From assembly GCF_000633455.1 (NCBI RefSeq), contig NZ_AYMG01000021.1, forward strand, positions 1 through 63,987: 63,987 nucleotides of DNA, given 5' to 3'. Shown here piece by piece: positions 33,983 to 43,252 of the stretch (positions within the stretch are counted from its first letter, which is position 1; each line of letters begins with the position of its first letter). The notes below the pieces were generated by a model. The model was not told the DNA's origin, did not search any database, and saw only the letters and a program-made list of their open reading frames with translations. The DNA is from Pedobacter jeongneungensis. Lineage in GTDB: Bacteria > Bacteroidota > Bacteroidia > Sphingobacteriales > Sphingobacteriaceae. The translations under genes were made by a program, and so were the position numbers.

Positions 33983-35599
33983 ATGACTAAGTATATTTTT
34001 GTTACGGGCGGTGTTACTTCCTCTTTGGGTAAGGGCATCATTTCCGCATCTTTAGCTAAACTTTTACAGGCACGTGGCTACCGTGTAACCATCCAAAAAT
34101 TCGATCCGTACATCAATATCGATCCGGGAACTTTAAATCCATACGAACATGGCGAATGCTTTGTAACCGAAGATGGAGCTGAAACCGACCTGGATCTTGG
34201 TCATTATGAGCGTTTCCTTAACGTTCCAACTTCACAGGCAAATAACATTACTACTGGTCGTATTTACCAGAATGTGATTAACAAAGAGCGTAAAGGTGAA
34301 TATTTAGGTAAAACCGTTCAGGTTGTGCCACACATTACAGATGAGATTAAACGCAACATGCGCATTTTGGGCGATAGCGGCGATTATGATATCGTAATTA
34401 CCGAACTTGGCGGAACTGTAGGTGATATTGAATCTTTACCTTTTATTGAAGCCGTACGTCAGTTTAAATGGGAAGAAGGCAGCACTAACGCCATCGTAAT
34501 TCACTTAACCCTGGTACCTTATTTAGCTGCTGCAGGTGAGTTAAAAACAAAACCAACACAACACTCGGTTAAGGCTTTATTGGAATATGGTATCCAGCCA
34601 GATATTTTGGTTTGCCGTACCGAGCACCACATTAGTCCAGAGATCAGAAAAAAAATTGCCTTATTCTGTAACGTTAACATCAACGCGGTAGTCGAATCGA
34701 TGGATGCATCAACTATTTATGATGTGCCATTGTTGATGTTAAAAGAGCAATTAGACAAAACTGTATTAGCTAAATTAAAGCTGCCTACTAAAAGCGATCC
34801 GGATATGGAAAGCTGGAAAGATTTCCTTGGCCGTTTAAAAAATCCAACGGCTGAAGTAAAAATCGGTTTGATTGGTAAATATGTAGAATTACCTGATGCT
34901 TATAAATCAATTATCGAATCTTTTGTACATGCAGGTTCGAAAAATGAATGCAAAGTAAAGGTAGAATATATCCACTCTGAAGGTCTTTTCCCTGATAACG
35001 TAAAAGAAAAATTAGGTCATTTACAAGGTGTTTTAGTAGCTCCTGGTTTTGGTAGCCGTGGTATCGAAGGTAAAATTGATGCCATTAAATATGTTCGCGA
35101 AAACAATATTCCTTTCTTTGGAATCTGTTTGGGTATGCAATGTGCGGTTATCGAATTTGGCCGTAATGTTTTGGGCTTAAAAGATGCGCACACTACAGAA
35201 ATTGAAGAAAATGCTGCTAATCCGGTAATTAACATGATGGAAGAGCAGAAAAAAATAACCAATAAAGGTGGAACGATGCGTTTGGGTTCTTATCCTTGCG
35301 ACATTAAAAAAGGAACAAAAGCTTTTTCTATTTATGGAAAATCGCATATCAACGAGCGTCACCGCCACCGTTACGAATTTAATAATGCTTATTTAAAGCA
35401 ATATGAAGATGCCGGTATGATTGCATCTGGTATTAATCCGGAGAGTAATTTGGTTGAAATTGTAGAGCTTAAAAATCATCCTTTTTTCGTTGGCGGACAG
35501 TTTCACCCAGAATTAAAATCAACAGTTGCTAATCCTCACCCACTTTTTGTTAAATTTGTCGCCGCTGCGATGGAGTTTGCGAAAAAGAAAACGAATTAA
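33983..35599 (+). CDS. pyrG: CTP synthase
   Basis: This 538-residue enzyme aminates UTP to CTP with glutamine. The N-terminal synthase domain (about 1-270) begins TKYIFVTGGVTSSLGKG and has the GTP- and UTP-binding blocks; the C-terminal glutamine amidotransferase domain (about 290-538) has catalytic Cys382 in FGICLGMQ and His508/Glu510 in FHPE. Length and motifs are complete. It is followed after 21 bp by yidC, probably in one transcript. Confidence 0.98.
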   Translation: MTKYIFVTGGVTSSLGKGIISASLAKLLQARGYRVTIQKFDPYINIDPGTLNPYEHGECFVTEDGAETDLDLGHYERFLNVPTSQANNITTGRIYQNVINKERKGEYLGKTVQVVPHITDEIKRNMRILGDSGDYDIVITELGGTVGDIESLPFIEAVRQFKWEEGSTNAIVIHLTLVPYLAAAGELKTKPTQHSVKALLEYGIQPDILVCRTEHHISPEIRKKIALFCNVNINAVVESMDASTIYDVPLLMLKEQLDKTVLAKLKLPTKSDPDMESWKDFLGRLKNPTAEVKIGLIGKYVELPDAYKSIIESFVHAGSKNECKVKVEYIHSEGLFPDNVKEKLGHLQGVLVAPGFGSRGIEGKIDAIKYVRENNIPFFGICLGMQCAVIEFGRNVLGLKDAHTTEIEENAANPVINMMEEQKKITNKGGTMRLGSYPCDIKKGTKAFSIYGKSHINERHRHRYEFNNAYLKQYEDAGMIASGINPESNLVEIVELKNHPFFVGGQFHPELKSTVANPHPLFVKFVAAAMEFAKKKTN

Positions 35600-35620
35600 A
35601 AGCAGTATTAAACATAAATA

Positions 35621-37414
35621 ATGGATAGAAATACCTTCACAGGACTGTTCCTGATCATGATCATTTTGGCAGGATCGTTCTACTTTTTTAGGCCGAGTGA
35701 GGCTGAAATGAAAAAAGCCAAAGAAACAGAGCGTCTGGATTCTTTGAAAAAAGCTGGTGTAACACCAGTACAAAAAGACACCACTAAAACTGCTGCAATT
35801 GCTAACCCAGCTGTAGATTCTTTAGCATTAAAAGGTCCTTTTGGCACTGCTTTGACGGGTACTGAAGCAAATACCACTTTAGAAAATGAGAATTTGTTAA
35901 TTACCTTAAGCAATAAAGGTGGTAAAATTGCATCAGTTGAAGTTAAAGGTCAGAAAACCTTTACAGGGAAACCACTTATTTTATTTGCAGGAAGCGAGAA
36001 CAAATTTGGTTTAAACCTTAATGCAGCCGGTAAAGTAATCAATACTAACGATTTATATTTTACGCCAAGCAAAACAGGCAATACGGTTACGATGCGCGCC
36101 AATTATGGCGCTAATGCTTATGTAGAATATGTATATGATTTAAAAGCATTGAGTAATAAAGTTGCTTTCAATGTTAATCTTGTTGGTTTGCAACAGGTAA
36201 TTGCAGGTAACAACATTGGCTTAAACTGGCAGGCAACCCTATTACAGCAAGAAAAATCGATCGAAAGTGAGCATCGTTACTCAGCACCTTACTATAAGTA
36301 TTTAGATGGTGATGTTAATCACTTAAGTGTTTCGAAAGATGAAAAGGAAGATTTATCAAAAGGTAAAATTCAGTGGTTCTCTTTCAAACAACACTTTTTC
36401 TCGGCTTCTTTGATCTCGAAACAAGCTTTCGAAAAAGGAAGTTTAGAAGTTAAAATACCAACTGCTCCTGGTCAGGTAAAGTTTTATGATGCTAATATGC
36501 AATTGCCATATGCACATACTGCTAACCAAACTTATGAAATGGAATTCTATTTCGGCACAAACAAATTCTCTGCTCTAAAAGCACAGGGTTACGATTTAGA
36601 GCAACAGGTTGATATGGGTTACTGGCCATTAAAATATATTAACCGTTTTATTGTTTTACCTGTATTTAATTTCTTAAATAGTTTCGGTTGGAACTACGGT
36701 TTAATTATCCTGGTATTAACCATCTTATTAAAACTTGCTTTATCGCCACTTACTTATAAGTCATATTTATCAATGGCTAAAATGAGGGTTTTAAAACCAG
36801 AAATGGACGAAATTAAAGCTAAAGTAGGTGAAGATAACCCAACCTTGGTTCAACAGGAATACTTAAAGTTATATAAGAAAGCTGGGGTAAACCCACTGGG
36901 CGGATGTTTGCCAATGGTATTACAGTTGCCTCTGGTGATGGCCTTCTTCTTCTTCTTCCCTAACTTATTTGAGTTACGTGGTGAGAGTTTCCTTTGGATG
37001 AAAGATTTATCAACTTATGATGAGTTTATCAAGTTTGGTGTAAAAATTCCATTTATTGGCGATCACTTAAGTTTAATGTGTGTATTGATGACGATCTCTA
37101 CATTGATTATGACTTACTTTAACAACCAGGTTTCTGGTGCTACAGGTCAGATGAAGTACATTGGCTACATTATGCCAATCATTTTCTTAGGCGTGTTAAA
37201 CAGCTACCCTGCGGGATTAAACTATTACTATTTCTTAGCCAACTTAATGACTTTCGGACAGCAGTTCTTAATCCGTAAAATGGTTGATGACGATAAAATC
37301 CACGCTTTGATCCAGCAAAATAAAGCCAGACCAGCTGATGAGAAAAAGAAAAAATCTAAATTCCAACAGCGTTTAGACGATTATATGCGTCAGCAGCAAC
37401 AAGCTAAAAAGTAA
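35621..37414 (+). CDS. yidC: Membrane protein insertase YidC/Oxa1
   Basis: This 597-residue protein inserts and folds inner-membrane proteins, alone or with SecYEG. Its N-terminal helix (about 7-23) is followed by a large periplasmic beta domain (about 50-345) and then the conserved 60-kDa insertase core (about 355-565) with five helices. The LSPLTYKSYLSMAKMRVLKPEMDEIK segment (in part) around residues 370-395 is a typical YidC signature. The C-terminal tail is Lys/Gln-rich (RPADEKKKKSKFQQ) as in ribosome-binding YidC tails. It lies 21 bp after pyrG. Confidence 0.97.
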   Translation: MDRNTFTGLFLIMIILAGSFYFFRPSEAEMKKAKETERLDSLKKAGVTPVQKDTTKTAAIANPAVDSLALKGPFGTALTGTEANTTLENENLLITLSNKGGKIASVEVKGQKTFTGKPLILFAGSENKFGLNLNAAGKVINTNDLYFTPSKTGNTVTMRANYGANAYVEYVYDLKALSNKVAFNVNLVGLQQVIAGNNIGLNWQATLLQQEKSIESEHRYSAPYYKYLDGDVNHLSVSKDEKEDLSKGKIQWFSFKQHFFSASLISKQAFEKGSLEVKIPTAPGQVKFYDANMQLPYAHTANQTYEMEFYFGTNKFSALKAQGYDLEQQVDMGYWPLKYINRFIVLPVFNFLNSFGWNYGLIILVLTILLKLALSPLTYKSYLSMAKMRVLKPEMDEIKAKVGEDNPTLVQQEYLKLYKKAGVNPLGGCLPMVLQLPLVMAFFFFFPNLFELRGESFLWMKDLSTYDEFIKFGVKIPFIGDHLSLMCVLMTISTLIMTYFNNQVSGATGQMKYIGYIMPIIFLGVLNSYPAGLNYYYFLANLMTFGQQFLIRKMVDDDKIHALIQQNKARPADEKKKKSKFQQRLDDYMRQQQQAKK

Positions 37415-37435
37415 TTTTGCTTTTATATGATATGG

Positions 37436-37468
37436 AATCCCCGATTACTTAAAGTGATCGGGGATTTT
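37436..37468 (+). terminator. Intrinsic terminator after yidC
   Basis: AATCCCCGATTAC and GTGATCGGGGATT form a 13-bp stem with one mismatch, loop of five, then TTGTTTTG. It ends the pyrG-yidC transcript. Confidence 0.8.
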
Positions 37469-37680
37469 GTTTTGTGCATGGCGTTAAGCGTTAATTCAAG
37501 ACAGCATTAATTTCGGTACTCCAACCCCAGGCTTCCGACTAATTCCATCATCCATCTTACATTTTACCTCACCAATTCCCTTTTTAATTGTAATATTTGA
37601 CATACAAGTTTCCGAATAAGCCAAAAAATTCCAATTTTAGGAGATTAAATCTGAACCAACAAATTACTTAACATTTCAAA

Positions 37681-40539
37681 ATGCAAAAGAGACTAACAAT
37701 TATTCTGTTTTTCGTTGTCAGCTTTGCCTACGCACAAAAGAAACCTTTAAATCATACGGTGTATGATACCTGGGAATCGGTAGGTACAAAGCAATTATCC
37801 AATAATGGCGTATGGGCCATGTATAGCATCTTACAACAAGAAGGCGATGCGCAACTTTACCTCAACAATATCAAAACCAATGCAAAACTAAACATCCCAA
37901 GAGGGATGAATTCGCAGTTCAGCAACGATTCTAAATTTGCGGCATTTAACATCCGTCCTTTAAATAAAGATTTACGTCAAGCTAAAATAAAAAAGAAAAA
38001 AGCCGATGAATTACCAAAAGATTCATTAGGTATTGCCAACCTCACTACCAGTGCGATTACAAAGGTAGCAAGGGTAAAGTCTTTTAAATTTCCTGAAGAA
38101 GGTTCTGGTGTGATGGCTTATTTAACCGAAAAGCCTGATACTGCAAAGAAAGCCATAAAACCTGCCGAGAAAAAAGATGGTGAAATGGATTTTGCTGATG
38201 ATGAGCCTGCTGCAAAAGGTAAAACTGAAGAAGGAACTGATTTAGTAGTTAAAAATTTATTAACCGGCGCAGATAAAACCTATAAATTTGTTACCGATTA
38301 TTATTTCAGCAAAGATGGTAAACAACTGGTTTTTGCTTGTAGCGGATCTAAAAAGGACAAAACAGCCCCACAAGGTGTATTTTTATTAAATACAGAAAAG
38401 GGCACGCTAAAAACCTTAATCAAGGGTAAAGGAAGTTTCAAAAACTTTACTTTTGATGAGGAAAGTGAGCATGTTGCTTTTGTTGGAGAGCAAAGTCCTG
38501 AGAAACAGGAAATAAAAGACTATAATGTTTATTATAACTCTTTAACGCTTGATACTGCGCAGATATTGGTTGATTTTGATATGCCAGGCCTACCAGAGAA
38601 ATGGTCGGTTAATGGCGACGGAAAAATCACTTTTAGTAAAGACGGCAAGAAATTATTTTTCGGAATCTCCCCTATTAAAAAGCCAAAAGATACCACTATT
38701 GTAGACTTCGAAATGGCCAAAGTTGATGTTTGGAACTACAAAGATGATTATCTACAGCCTATGCAACTTAAAAATGCAGACAGAGATAGCAAAAAAAGCT
38801 ATTTATCCGTTATCGATGTATATAGTAGCGACCCTAAAGTAATTCCGTTAACAGATTTAAAATTGCCTGATGCGAATATGATAGCCGAAGGCGATGCCAA
38901 TATGGTTTTAGCATCTACCGACTATGGCCGTAGAATTGAATCGCAATGGAGCGGATCTACTTCAAAAGATTATTATCTAGTTGATACTAAAAATGGCCAG
39001 AAAAAGAAAATCATTGATAATTTAAGTGGTTATGCCATGGCTTCTTCTGGCGGAAACTATGTTTTATATTTTGATAGAAAAGCAGGTAGCTGGAATACTT
39101 ACAGTATAGCCAGCGGAAAAGTAACTGTACTAACTGCAGGATTATCTGAAAAATTTGTTGATGAAGAAAATGATGTACCTGATTTACCTTCTGCTTATGG
39201 TTTAGCTACCTGGACTGAAGGTGATAAAGCCGTATTAATTTACGATAAATATGACATCTGGTCGTTCTCTCCAGATGGAAAAACGGCTCCAAAAAATATT
39301 ACCGCAGGTTTTGGAAGGGCCAACAACCTTACTTTCCGTTACGAAAGGGTACAACCTGAAAACAGATTTGAGCGCAATGCGGATAGTAAATTTGTAAAAG
39401 CAAATGAGTTGGTTTGGTTAGATGGTTTCAATAACGTAACTAAAGAAAACGGTTTTTACCGTACCAATGTAGGTTCAGCTAAAGCGCCAGAATTGGTGGT
39501 AATGGCTAAATTTAAATATTCGAACCTGGTAAAAGCTAAGGATGCTGATGTTTACATTTATGATAAAGCCAATTATGTAGAATCGCCTAATGTATATGTA
39601 ACCACCGATTTTAAAACTGAAACTAAACTAAGCAACACCAACCCACAACAACAAAGTTATAATTGGGGTACTGCTGAGCTCGTAAAATGGACTACTCCAA
39701 AAGGTTATAAAGCAGAAGGGATTTTATACAAACCAGAAAATTTCGATCCGAACAAAAAATACCCGATGATTGCTTATTTTTATGAGAAACTTACCGATGG
39801 TTTATATACTTACCAGGCACCTGCTCCTACTCCATCACGTTTAAATATCTCATATTTTGTAAGTAATGGTTATTTGGTATTCGCACCGGATATTAGCTAT
39901 GAAACTGGTCACCCGGGTAAATCTGCAGTTGAGTTTATCAATTCAGGTGTAGAAAATTTGAAGAAAAACAGTTGGGTTGACGGTACCAAAATCGGTATCC
40001 AGGGTCAAAGCTGGGGTGGTTATCAGGTGGCTTATTTAATTACTCAAAATAATATGTACGCAGCTGCATGGGCTGGTGCGCCTGTTGCCAATATGACTTC
40101 TGCTTATGGCGGTATCCGTTGGGAAACCGGTATGAATCGTCAGTTCCAGTACGAAAAAACACAAAGCCGTATTGGTGCAACCCTTTGGGAAAAACCAGAA
40201 TTATACATCGAGAACTCTCCATTATTTATGTTCCCGAAAGTAAATACACCAGTGGTAGTAATGGCAAATGATGCCGACGGTGCTGTGCCTTGGTACCAGG
40301 GAATTGAGATGTTTACCGGCCTACGCCGCTTAGGTAAACCAGTTTGGATGTTAAACTATAACGGCGAGGCACACAATTTGGTTCAACGCCAAAACCGTAA
40401 AGATATACAGATACGCGAACAACAGTTTTTCGATTATTATTTAAAGGGCGCAAAAGCACCAGTTTGGATGACAAATGGAATCCCTGCAACTGAAAAAGGA
40501 AAAACCTGGGGTTTTGAATTAACCGATGAGAAACCTTAG
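37681..40539 (+). CDS. Exported S9 family peptidase (prolyl oligopeptidase/DPP type)
   Basis: This 952-residue protein has a signal peptide (MQKRLTIILFFVVSFAYA), a long beta-propeller-like N-terminal region (about 25-690) and a C-terminal alpha/beta hydrolase domain. The triad is Ser777 in GQSWGGYQ, Asp866 in NDADGAVP and His898 in GEAHNL. It should cut short peptides at Pro or Ala in the periplasm. The length is above the usual 650-750 because of the extended propeller. It is transcribed alone, after the yidC terminator, and ends at a strong hairpin terminator. Confidence 0.93.
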   Translation: MQKRLTIILFFVVSFAYAQKKPLNHTVYDTWESVGTKQLSNNGVWAMYSILQQEGDAQLYLNNIKTNAKLNIPRGMNSQFSNDSKFAAFNIRPLNKDLRQAKIKKKKADELPKDSLGIANLTTSAITKVARVKSFKFPEEGSGVMAYLTEKPDTAKKAIKPAEKKDGEMDFADDEPAAKGKTEEGTDLVVKNLLTGADKTYKFVTDYYFSKDGKQLVFACSGSKKDKTAPQGVFLLNTEKGTLKTLIKGKGSFKNFTFDEESEHVAFVGEQSPEKQEIKDYNVYYNSLTLDTAQILVDFDMPGLPEKWSVNGDGKITFSKDGKKLFFGISPIKKPKDTTIVDFEMAKVDVWNYKDDYLQPMQLKNADRDSKKSYLSVIDVYSSDPKVIPLTDLKLPDANMIAEGDANMVLASTDYGRRIESQWSGSTSKDYYLVDTKNGQKKKIIDNLSGYAMASSGGNYVLYFDRKAGSWNTYSIASGKVTVLTAGLSEKFVDEENDVPDLPSAYGLATWTEGDKAVLIYDKYDIWSFSPDGKTAPKNITAGFGRANNLTFRYERVQPENRFERNADSKFVKANELVWLDGFNNVTKENGFYRTNVGSAKAPELVVMAKFKYSNLVKAKDADVYIYDKANYVESPNVYVTTDFKTETKLSNTNPQQQSYNWGTAELVKWTTPKGYKAEGILYKPENFDPNKKYPMIAYFYEKLTDGLYTYQAPAPTPSRLNISYFVSNGYLVFAPDISYETGHPGKSAVEFINSGVENLKKNSWVDGTKIGIQGQSWGGYQVAYLITQNNMYAAAWAGAPVANMTSAYGGIRWETGMNRQFQYEKTQSRIGATLWEKPELYIENSPLFMFPKVNTPVVVMANDADGAVPWYQGIEMFTGLRRLGKPVWMLNYNGEAHNLVQRQNRKDIQIREQQFFDYYLKGAKAPVWMTNGIPATEKGKTWGFELTDEKP

Positions 40540-40569
40540 GTAGTCTCAAGTCGAGAGTCTGAAGTCTTT

Positions 40570-40616
40570 AGTCCATAGTTTGATAGTTTAGTACTATTGA
40601 CTATGGACTTTTTTAT
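40570..40616 (+). terminator. Terminator made of word-like repeats
   Basis: AGTCCATAGT (40570-40579) and ACTATGGACT (40600-40609) pair perfectly, with ATAGT/ACTAT inside the loop, followed by TTTTTTAT. It directly follows the S9 peptidase. Upstream words AGTCTGAAGTCTTTAGTC belong to the GACT family. Confidence 0.75.
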
Positions 40617-40794
40617 TTCTTTTGGTTGATGCCCTTATAGTTTATAGGCGTATTGTTTAAAAATCATGGCTATCAACCGTCAAACTATTAACCATCAACA
40701 GTAATGATATTCTTCAATCCAACTCCAAACTCTCTTCTATGATCTTTCGGTTAAAAAAGCTATTTTCACGCATCAAAAAAACAAAACAAACTAA

Positions 40795-42075
40795 ATGGCA
40801 TTAAGCAGGATTTGGTCGGGATTTATTATTGTAGCTATTCTTGTAGCTTGTATTAAATGCTTTTTCTTTGGGCAAAGCGACATTTTTAACTGGATGGTAA
40901 TCGGAAAGGCTGATGATCCGGCAAATCCGCTTAAATTAGATGGTATTATTCAAACCTGTTCTATTGCTGTAAAACTTTGCATCGAGCTGGTAGGTACTTT
41001 GGCTTTGTTTATGGGCTTTATGGCTATTGCAGAAAAAGCAGGTGGTATCCGTTTATTATCAAGGATTATTAGTCCGTTTTTTTCTAAACTTTTTCCTGAA
41101 GTACCAAAAGGTCATCCATCAATGGGCCATATGATCATGAACTTTTCGGCAAATTTATTAGGCTTAGACAATGCAGCTACTCCATTCGGGATTAAAGCCA
41201 TGGAAAGTTTACAGGAGTTAAATCCGAATAAGGATGTGGCCAGCAATTCGCAGATTATGTTTTTATGCTTACATGCTGCAGGTTTATGTTTAATCCCGGT
41301 AAGTGTAATTGCGATCCGTTCTACCCAAAATGCACAAGATCCTACTGATATATTTATTCCCTGCATGATTGTAACCTTTGTAGGTACAATGGCTGCGATG
41401 TTGATTGTGTCTTTCAAGCAGAAAATTAATATTTTACAACCAGTTATCTTAACATGGGTTTTAGGTATCTCGGCCGTAATAGCAGCCATCGTGTGGTATG
41501 TTAGTCGTTTAAATGCAGCAAGCGTTACTTCTTTCTCTGGTTTGCTTAGCGGTGGGCTTATTTTATTAATTTTTTTATTGATTGTTCTTGGCGCACTTTA
41601 TAAAAAGATCGACATTTTTGATTCTTTTGTTGAGGGTGCCAAAGGTGGGTTTGAAACGGCCATCAAAATTATTCCTTATTTAGTTGGGATTTTAGTTGCG
41701 GTATGCATGCTCAGAACCAGTGGAACTTTTGACGTGATCATGAATGGGATTAAACACGCATTTATCTTTGTAGGTGCGGATACCCGCTTTGTTGATGCCC
41801 TGCCTACCGCTTTAATCAGGCCATTAAGTGGTGGAGCTGCAAGGGGCATGATGGTAAGCACGATGATTGCCAATGGACCAGATTCGTTTGCCAGCAGATT
41901 ATCGGGTGTATTTCAGGGTGCATCAGACACCACATTTTATGTAGTAGCCGTTTATTTCGGTGCTGTTGGTATCAGGAATACCCGTTATGCAATTGGTTCG
42001 ATGTTATTGGCCGATTTAGTAGGCGTAATTACTGCGATAACCATGGCCTACCTATTTTGGCCAGGATTAAAATAA
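40795..42075 (+). CDS. SpmA/SpmB fusion, nucleoside-recognition-type membrane protein
   Basis: This 426-residue membrane protein holds two Gate (nucleoside recognition) modules that correspond to spore maturation proteins SpmA (about 1-220) and SpmB (about 245-426). The N-terminal half has ANLLGLDNAATPFGIKAMESLQ and the C-terminal half PLSGGAARGMMVSTMI and GPDSFASRLSGVFQGASDTTFYV (both in part). The family appears fused in non-spore-forming Bacteroidota, where the role is unknown; membrane transport or gating is inferred. About ten hydrophobic segments are present. Confidence 0.9.
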   Translation: MALSRIWSGFIIVAILVACIKCFFFGQSDIFNWMVIGKADDPANPLKLDGIIQTCSIAVKLCIELVGTLALFMGFMAIAEKAGGIRLLSRIISPFFSKLFPEVPKGHPSMGHMIMNFSANLLGLDNAATPFGIKAMESLQELNPNKDVASNSQIMFLCLHAAGLCLIPVSVIAIRSTQNAQDPTDIFIPCMIVTFVGTMAAMLIVSFKQKINILQPVILTWVLGISAVIAAIVWYVSRLNAASVTSFSGLLSGGLILLIFLLIVLGALYKKIDIFDSFVEGAKGGFETAIKIIPYLVGILVAVCMLRTSGTFDVIMNGIKHAFIFVGADTRFVDALPTALIRPLSGGAARGMMVSTMIANGPDSFASRLSGVFQGASDTTFYVVAVYFGAVGIRNTRYAIGSMLLADLVGVITAITMAYLFWPGLK

Positions 42076-42081
42076 TAGCAT

Positions 42082-42124
42082 AAAAAATCTCCATCTGACA
42101 AAAGCCAAATGGAGATTTTTTTTT
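42082..42124. terminator. Bidirectional intrinsic terminator
   Basis: AAAAAATCTCCAT, a short loop, then ATGGAGATTTTTTTTT. It lies between convergent genes and can end SpmAB (+) and the small minus-strand gene at 42153. Confidence 0.88.
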
Positions 42125-42152
42125 ATGAGCATTAGGTTAAATGTGTGCTAAA

Positions 42153-42389
42153 CTACGAAACCGGAAAGGAAATTCTACTGATGATCTCATCAATAGCATC
42201 CGGATCAATCGCTGCATTTTTTGAAGCACACCATTTTTCACTTTTGTTATCCAACCAGATACAAAAAGAATGGTAGCCATCTAAAACAACAGCATAGGTT
42301 TCATGAAAATCATCTTGGATACGCATGCAAAATCCCTTAAAAATTTTGCCTCTCACAATGAATTGCAGGGTGGAATAATTTTCTAACAT
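42153..42389 (-). CDS. Hypothetical small protein
   Basis: This 78-residue protein is soluble, with LQFIVRGKIFKGFCMRIQDD and FCIWLDNKSEKWCASKN segments and no signal peptide or membrane helix. I recognise no family. It has a plausible start, an even codon pattern similar to neighbours, and sits alone before the thioesterase gene on the same strand. Confidence 0.6.
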   Translation of the reverse strand: MLENYSTLQFIVRGKIFKGFCMRIQDDFHETYAVVLDGYHSFCIWLDNKSEKWCASKNAAIDPDAIDEIISRISFPVS

Positions 42390-42489
42390 GGCTCATTATA
42401 TTTTTGGTTAATTTACAACAAATTATAACTGAGAATGTTTCGTTAATTTAAAGGAATTAATAATTAATTCTTAACCTACTTAACAAGAC

Positions 42490-42930
42490 TTAACCTATGT
42501 TTAACATGTTGGAGTAGCCCTTTGCTATTAAACGCTTTTTTGAAGGTAAAAATATCTCACATTGCAGGTTTAATATGGTACGTCCCCTTTTTACTATCGA
42601 CGTTTCGGCAATTACTTCATCGCCTTCGCTGGCTGGGGCAAAATAATCAATGTAATTGCTAACTGTAGTATAACGATCGTTCAATCCCATGGTAAAAACC
42701 GTTGCACCAATTAAATCATCAATAATGCCGGCGGTTACACCACCGTGCAAAATCTGATAAGTATTGGTCATTTCTTTACGGATAGTGTACTGGCAAACTA
42801 AAATACCATTTTCGGCCTTGATGAGCACAGGTGCTAACCAGTTCATGAAATTAGATGGTGAATCGGTAATTACCTTTCCGATTGATTGCCTTAAAAAATT
42901 CAGACGCTGCTCGCTTAAAGATGACTCCAT
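42490..42930 (-). CDS. PaaI family thioesterase (hotdog fold)
   Basis: This 146-residue hotdog thioesterase should cleave acyl-CoA or related thioesters. The active-site region is HGGVTAGIIDDLIGATVF (about 80-97; HGG with Asp/Asn nearby), typical of PaaI-type proteins. The segment TVSNYIDYFAPASEGDEVIAE and the ending SNMLNI are consistent. It has no clear operon partner; the nearest gene on the same strand is the TonB receptor, whose transcript ends first at 43045. Confidence 0.85.
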   Translation of the reverse strand: MESSLSEQRLNFLRQSIGKVITDSPSNFMNWLAPVLIKAENGILVCQYTIRKEMTNTYQILHGGVTAGIIDDLIGATVFTMGLNDRYTTVSNYIDYFAPASEGDEVIAETSIVKRGRTILNLQCEIFLPSKKRLIAKGYSNMLNIG

Positions 42931-42976
42931 GGAAATGTAAAATGTTATGATGTAAAAGTAGGGAAAATGGATGATG

Positions 42977-43011
42977 GTTCATAGTTCATAGTTCATAGTT
43001 CATAGTTCATA
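42977..43011. repeat. Tandem repeat, five copies of GTTCATA
   Basis: Five perfect 7-bp copies follow GATGATG. The word GATGGTTCATG is that of the inverted repeat at 18574, and TTGATGGTTCATGG..CCATCAA (43181-43224) is a further hairpin of the same family in this 322-bp gap between two minus-strand genes. Confidence 0.85.
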
Positions 43012-43044
43012 AAGCGGAATGCTTGGCAGAAAAAGGTTTAATCG

Positions 43045-43084
43045 TAAAAAAGAAAATGGAAGATATAAATACCTCCCATTTTCT
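43045..43084 (-). terminator. Intrinsic terminator of the TonB receptor gene
   Basis: On the minus strand AGAAAATGG and CCATTTTCT form a stem, followed by TTTTTTAC. It sits 170 bp after the receptor stop codon (43253). The rest of this gap holds only repeats. Confidence 0.7.
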
Positions 43085-43252
43085 AAAACGAAACATTTAA
43101 CGCTAAAACATGATTACCAAATCCTGCTATAGTTCTTTAATTCCTAAATTGGAAAGTTTTTTTGGTTCATCGTCTTTTAGTTGATGGTTCATGGCAATTA
43201 TTCTATAAAACCATCGACCATCAAATATGAACCTCTATGACGAGCAACCATT

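Noticed and set aside
42977..43011. CRISPR or phage attachment repeat
   Set aside because: The unit is 7 bp with no spacers and belongs to the GATGGTTCATG word family.
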